Assembly (NCBI GenBank): GCA_002419365.1
Contig: DIGA01000039.1
Coordinates: 22,013 to 38,244 of the forward strand
Direction of reading: 5' to 3'
From: Mageeibacillus sp. UBA5734
GTDB taxonomy: Bacteria > Bacillota > Clostridia > Saccharofermentanales > UBA5734
Length of the DNA: 16,232 nucleotides
A program made the position numbers and the translations under genes. Below, piece by piece: positions 14,052 through 16,232 of this stretch; the stretch's first letter is position 1; every line of letters starts with the position of its first letter. The notes under the pieces were generated by a model. That model searched no databases, was not told the origin of the DNA, and worked only from the letters and a program-made list of their open reading frames with translations.

Positions 14052-15559
14052 TCATCCAGATGACCGGTCATACCTACGATTTCGCCCTGTCTGACGTATT
14101 GCGCCTTTTTTTTGGCCGCGTCGAGCGGCCCCGGCCAGACCTACTGTCAGCAGGTGGAGAAGCCTGGTATCTGGAAAGCCTCGTCCATACCGGACCAGAC
14201 AGCCAACCCAGTGCATCTCCGGTTGAGATCGGCTCAGCAGAAGTGCGGACCAGTTTATGGCTGACCGAAGCTGACCAGGCGGCAAACCAGCCGCCTTTCC
14301 TGATCTATGAGGATTTCGTGCCGTTGGATTCTGTGCGCCGCGAGTTGAAGCGCCAGCTGTATGTCCTGCTGGAGCGGATCACAGATGTCCATTTCCCCTG
14401 GGGCTCTCTCACCGGGGTCCGCCCAACCCAACTGGTGGAACAGATTCTGGCGGATGACTCAGCACCGGACAAAGCCCAGACTGAGCTGGTGGAAGTCTGG
14501 CGCGTATCTCCATCCAAGGCTGATTTGGCCGTCCGGACTTTTTTGTCTGAGCAGCGGGTGCTCTCACAGCTTCCGACGGATGTGCCCCTGATCTATGCTG
14601 GTATTCCTTTTTGCCCCAGCCGTTGTGCTTACTGCAGTTTCATCTCCCAGGATGCCCATCGCAGGAAGGACCAGCTCGAGCCCTATGTCGATGCGCTGCT
14701 CGAGGAAGCCCGGCAGACTTTTGCCGTCTTGCCGGCGAAAGCTTCTGCCTTCTACCTCGGCGGCGGCACGCCGACCAGCCTGCCGGAGCCACTCCTGGAG
14801 CGCCTGCTCACCGGTCTGCAGTCTACTTTGCCGCTCACCAGGCAGGCAGAAATCACGGTGGAAGCGGGTCGCCCGGATACCTTGACCGCAGGCAATCTGC
14901 GCTTGCTGCGTGAATTCGGGGCGACCCGCATTTGCATCAATCCCCAGACTTTCCACGAGAAAACCCTGCAGCGGATCGGCCGCCATCATTCGGTGGAGCA
15001 GATCCATACGGCCATGGCCATGGCCCGGGCGGCTGGTTTTGACCATATCAACATGGACCTGATCGCTGGCCTGCCAGGTGAATCGCCGGAAGATTTTGCC
15101 GACTCTTTGGAACAATTGCTGGTGCTGGAGCCGGAAAGCGTCACAATCCACACCCTGGCGATCAAGCGCAGCTCCCGCCTGGCCCTGGAACTGGAATTGG
15201 ATTCATCAGGGCAGAGCAATCTTGCCATCAACCGGCCCAATCCAGCCCTGATGGACATGGTCGCGCGAGCCCAGGACCGTCTGGTGGAGACCGGACGCCA
15301 TCCCTACTACCTGTACCGGCAGAAAGATGTCGCTGGTGGGCTGGAGAATGTCGGTTTTGCCCTGCCTGGTCATGAATGCCTCTACAATGTCGGCATGATG
15401 AGTGATCGGCTGGCCGTGATTGGCCTGGGCAGCGGTGCGATCTCCAAACGCGTCGATGGGCGCAAGGTCAGTCGGGTACCCAATGACAAGGACATCGCCC
15501 ACTACATTCAGCGGCTCGATGACCTGATTGCACGAAAACTCAAGCTTTTTGCCATTTGA
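14048..15559 (+). CDS. hemZ: HemZ, radical SAM coproporphyrinogen III oxidase-like
   Basis: A 503-residue radical SAM protein, the same length as Bacillus HemZ (about 500). A family-specific N-terminal region fills about 1-175. Next come IPFCPSRCAYCSF with the 4Fe-4S/SAM cysteines C189-x3-C193-x2-C196, and FYLGGGTPTSL. Later motifs are CINPQTF, INMDLIAGLPGE and a C-terminal YRQKDVAGGLENVGFA block typical of HemZ rather than HemN/HemW. In many heme-poor anaerobes its real role is unclear, and no other heme genes appear here. The ATG overlaps the DUF3810 stop; the nearest purine-rich site, GGAGG, is 13 nt upstream, so translation may rely on coupling. Confidence 0.94.
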   Translation: MIIQMTGHTYDFALSDVLRLFFGRVERPRPDLLSAGGEAWYLESLVHTGPDSQPSASPVEIGSAEVRTSLWLTEADQAANQPPFLIYEDFVPLDSVRRELKRQLYVLLERITDVHFPWGSLTGVRPTQLVEQILADDSAPDKAQTELVEVWRVSPSKADLAVRTFLSEQRVLSQLPTDVPLIYAGIPFCPSRCAYCSFISQDAHRRKDQLEPYVDALLEEARQTFAVLPAKASAFYLGGGTPTSLPEPLLERLLTGLQSTLPLTRQAEITVEAGRPDTLTAGNLRLLREFGATRICINPQTFHEKTLQRIGRHHSVEQIHTAMAMARAAGFDHINMDLIAGLPGESPEDFADSLEQLLVLEPESVTIHTLAIKRSSRLALELELDSSGQSNLAINRPNPALMDMVARAQDRLVETGRHPYYLYRQKDVAGGLENVGFALPGHECLYNVGMMSDRLAVIGLGSGAISKRVDGRKVSRVPNDKDIAHYIQRLDDLIARKLKLFAI

Positions 15560-15585
15560 CAAGCCTTCCCTGTCGTGGCTATAAT
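15556..15585 (+). promoter_or_regulatory. sigma-A promoter of the ileS T-box transcript
   Basis: TTGACA (15556-15561) and TATAAT (15580-15585) are both perfect hexamers with an 18-bp spacer. The -35 covers the hemZ stop codon. Start of transcription is expected near 15592. Confidence 0.9.
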
Positions 15586-15591
15586 TTTTTA

Positions 15592-15893
15592 AGCTTTACA
15601 CATGTCCAACAGCGATGACCGGAACAGTAGGACCGACACACTGGACACCAGCGAGTGCGGAGAGGGTGCGAGCCGCATAGCCCAGACCGGTACGAAGATC
15701 ATCCGTGAGCTGCCCCACCCAACCTCTGGCTGCACAGGCCCGGGCAGTAGGGCGGGCCGTACAGCCTGGCACAACTGCCGGCGCCCGACGTTACCGGGGA
15801 ACGAGATCATGGCTTTTGGCCATGGAACCGGGTGGTACCGCGCTTAGAGACCCTGGCGCCCCGTTTTGGCTTTCAGCTGACGGGGCGTTTTTT
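15592..15893 (+). promoter_or_regulatory. T-box riboswitch, isoleucine-specific
   Basis: A leader of about 300 nt that reads the charging of tRNA-Ile and controls ileS. The T-box GGGTGGTACCGCG spans 15830-15842. The antiterminator can be drawn exactly: CGGG (15829-15832) and GCGC (15840-15843), flanking the 7-nt bulge TGGTACC, pair with GCGC (15856-15859) and CCCG (15860-15863). Bulge bases TGGT complement an ACCA tRNA end. The terminator uses overlapping bases, so the two folds exclude each other. Upstream, GAAG-ATC-ATCC puts an Ile ATC specifier codon at 15698-15700, and the Stem I tip shows AGCGAG and GGGTGCGAG loop motifs. A strong CATGGC/GCCATG hairpin (15808-15824) lies just before the T-box. 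Confidence 0.96.
15857..15893 (+). terminator. T-box regulated terminator
   Basis: CGCCCCGT (15857-15864) pairs perfectly with ACGGGGCG (15880-15887), followed by six T. Its left arm is also the right arm of the antiterminator, so uncharged tRNA-Ile would block it. Confidence 0.95.
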
Positions 15894-15909
15894 GATTTGA
15901 GGAGGAACT

Positions 15910-16232
15910 ATGTACAAGAAAGTACCGACGAACATGAGTTTTGTCGAACGTGAAAAGGAAGTCCTGCAATTCTGGCAGGACAACACGATCTTCAAGCGGT
16001 CGATTGAATTGCGCGCAGATGGTCCCGAGTTCACCTTTTTCGATGGCCCGCCGACGGCCAATGGCAAGCCGCACATCGGCCATATCCTGACCCGCGTCAT
16101 CAAGGACATCATCCCACGCTACAAGACCATGAAGGGCTACCATGTCCAGCGCAAGGCAGGCTGGGACACGCATGGTCTGCCGGTCGAGCTTGAGGTTGAA
16201 AAAGCCTTGGGTATCGATGGCAAGCCGCAGAT
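15910..16232 (+). CDS. ileS: isoleucyl-tRNA synthetase, eukaryote-like type (partial)
   Basis: The first 107 residues of a class I aminoacyl-tRNA synthetase; the rest lies outside the window. Seen: MYKKVPTNMSFVEREKEVL, FFDGPPTANGKPHIGHIL containing the HIGH ATP-binding motif, and RKAGWDTHGLPVELEVEK. The PTANGKPHIGH form and WDTHGLPVE are those of the IleRS2 (eukaryote-like) clade, while IleRS1 enzymes read PYANGxIHIGH and WDCHGLPIE. IleRS2 enzymes are generally insensitive to mupirocin. GAGGAGG lies 4 nt before the ATG. Expression depends on the Ile T-box leader upstream. Confidence 0.97.
   Translation, partial: MYKKVPTNMSFVEREKEVLQFWQDNTIFKRSIELRADGPEFTFFDGPPTANGKPHIGHILTRVIKDIIPRYKTMKGYHVQRKAGWDTHGLPVELEVEKALGIDGKPQ

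Noticed and set aside
15602..15847. Possible 81-residue gene or leader peptide
   Set aside because: It falls inside the T-box RNA, whose structure explains the sequence.

Overview
The window looks like chromosomal core DNA from a fairly GC-rich anaerobic member of the Firmicutes (Clostridia-type). This rests on strong GGAGG ribosome binding sites, frequent GTG and TTG starts, a T-box riboswitch before ileS, SepF with YggS, HemZ, and a phenylacetate-CoA ligase / indolepyruvate:ferredoxin oxidoreductase cluster typical of amino-acid-fermenting anaerobes. I see no phage, insertion sequence, CRISPR array or plasmid functions, and I cannot name the species.

Layout. (1) Positions 1-1317 are on the minus strand: a tRNA-Leu(GAG) with its own consensus promoter and a terminator, then a DUF2177 membrane protein translationally coupled (GTGA overlap) to a FakA/DhaL-type DAK2-domain protein that runs off the left edge. 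(2) Positions 1318-1616 hold no gene, but carry two direct copies of a 39-bp hairpin repeat with core GGACCCCGTCCC. (3) Positions 1617-9316 are a tight plus-strand run: paaK, iorA, iorB, a tandem ACT protein, a methionine gamma-lyase/aluminium-resistance family PLP enzyme, a single-pass HlyD-like protein, and yggS. Four of the six junctions touch or overlap, or are separated by only 3 bp. (4) sepF follows with its own promoter (TTGCGG-N17-TATAAT) and a strong terminator. (5) From 10244 a second plus-strand run starts behind an extended -10 promoter with operator-like dyads: a GT2 glycosyltransferase, a DUF1624 acyltransferase-like membrane protein, a HAD phosphatase, a DUF3810 membrane HExxH protein, and hemZ. 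(6) A consensus promoter over the hemZ stop codon drives an Ile T-box leader and ileS, which runs off the right edge.

How the genes fit together. IorAB oxidises aryl pyruvates (from transamination of Phe, Tyr and Trp) to aryl-acetyl-CoA with reduced ferredoxin. The PaaK-type ligase can interconvert the CoA ester and the free arylacetate, and the ACT protein is a plausible amino-acid sensor. The next genes add two PLP proteins, and the run ends beside cell division (SepF). The second run looks like envelope or surface-glycan genes plus housekeeping. The least explained parts are the DUF2177-DAK2 pair, the HlyD-like protein without a transporter, the DUF3810-HemZ coupling and the GGACCCCGTCCC repeat.
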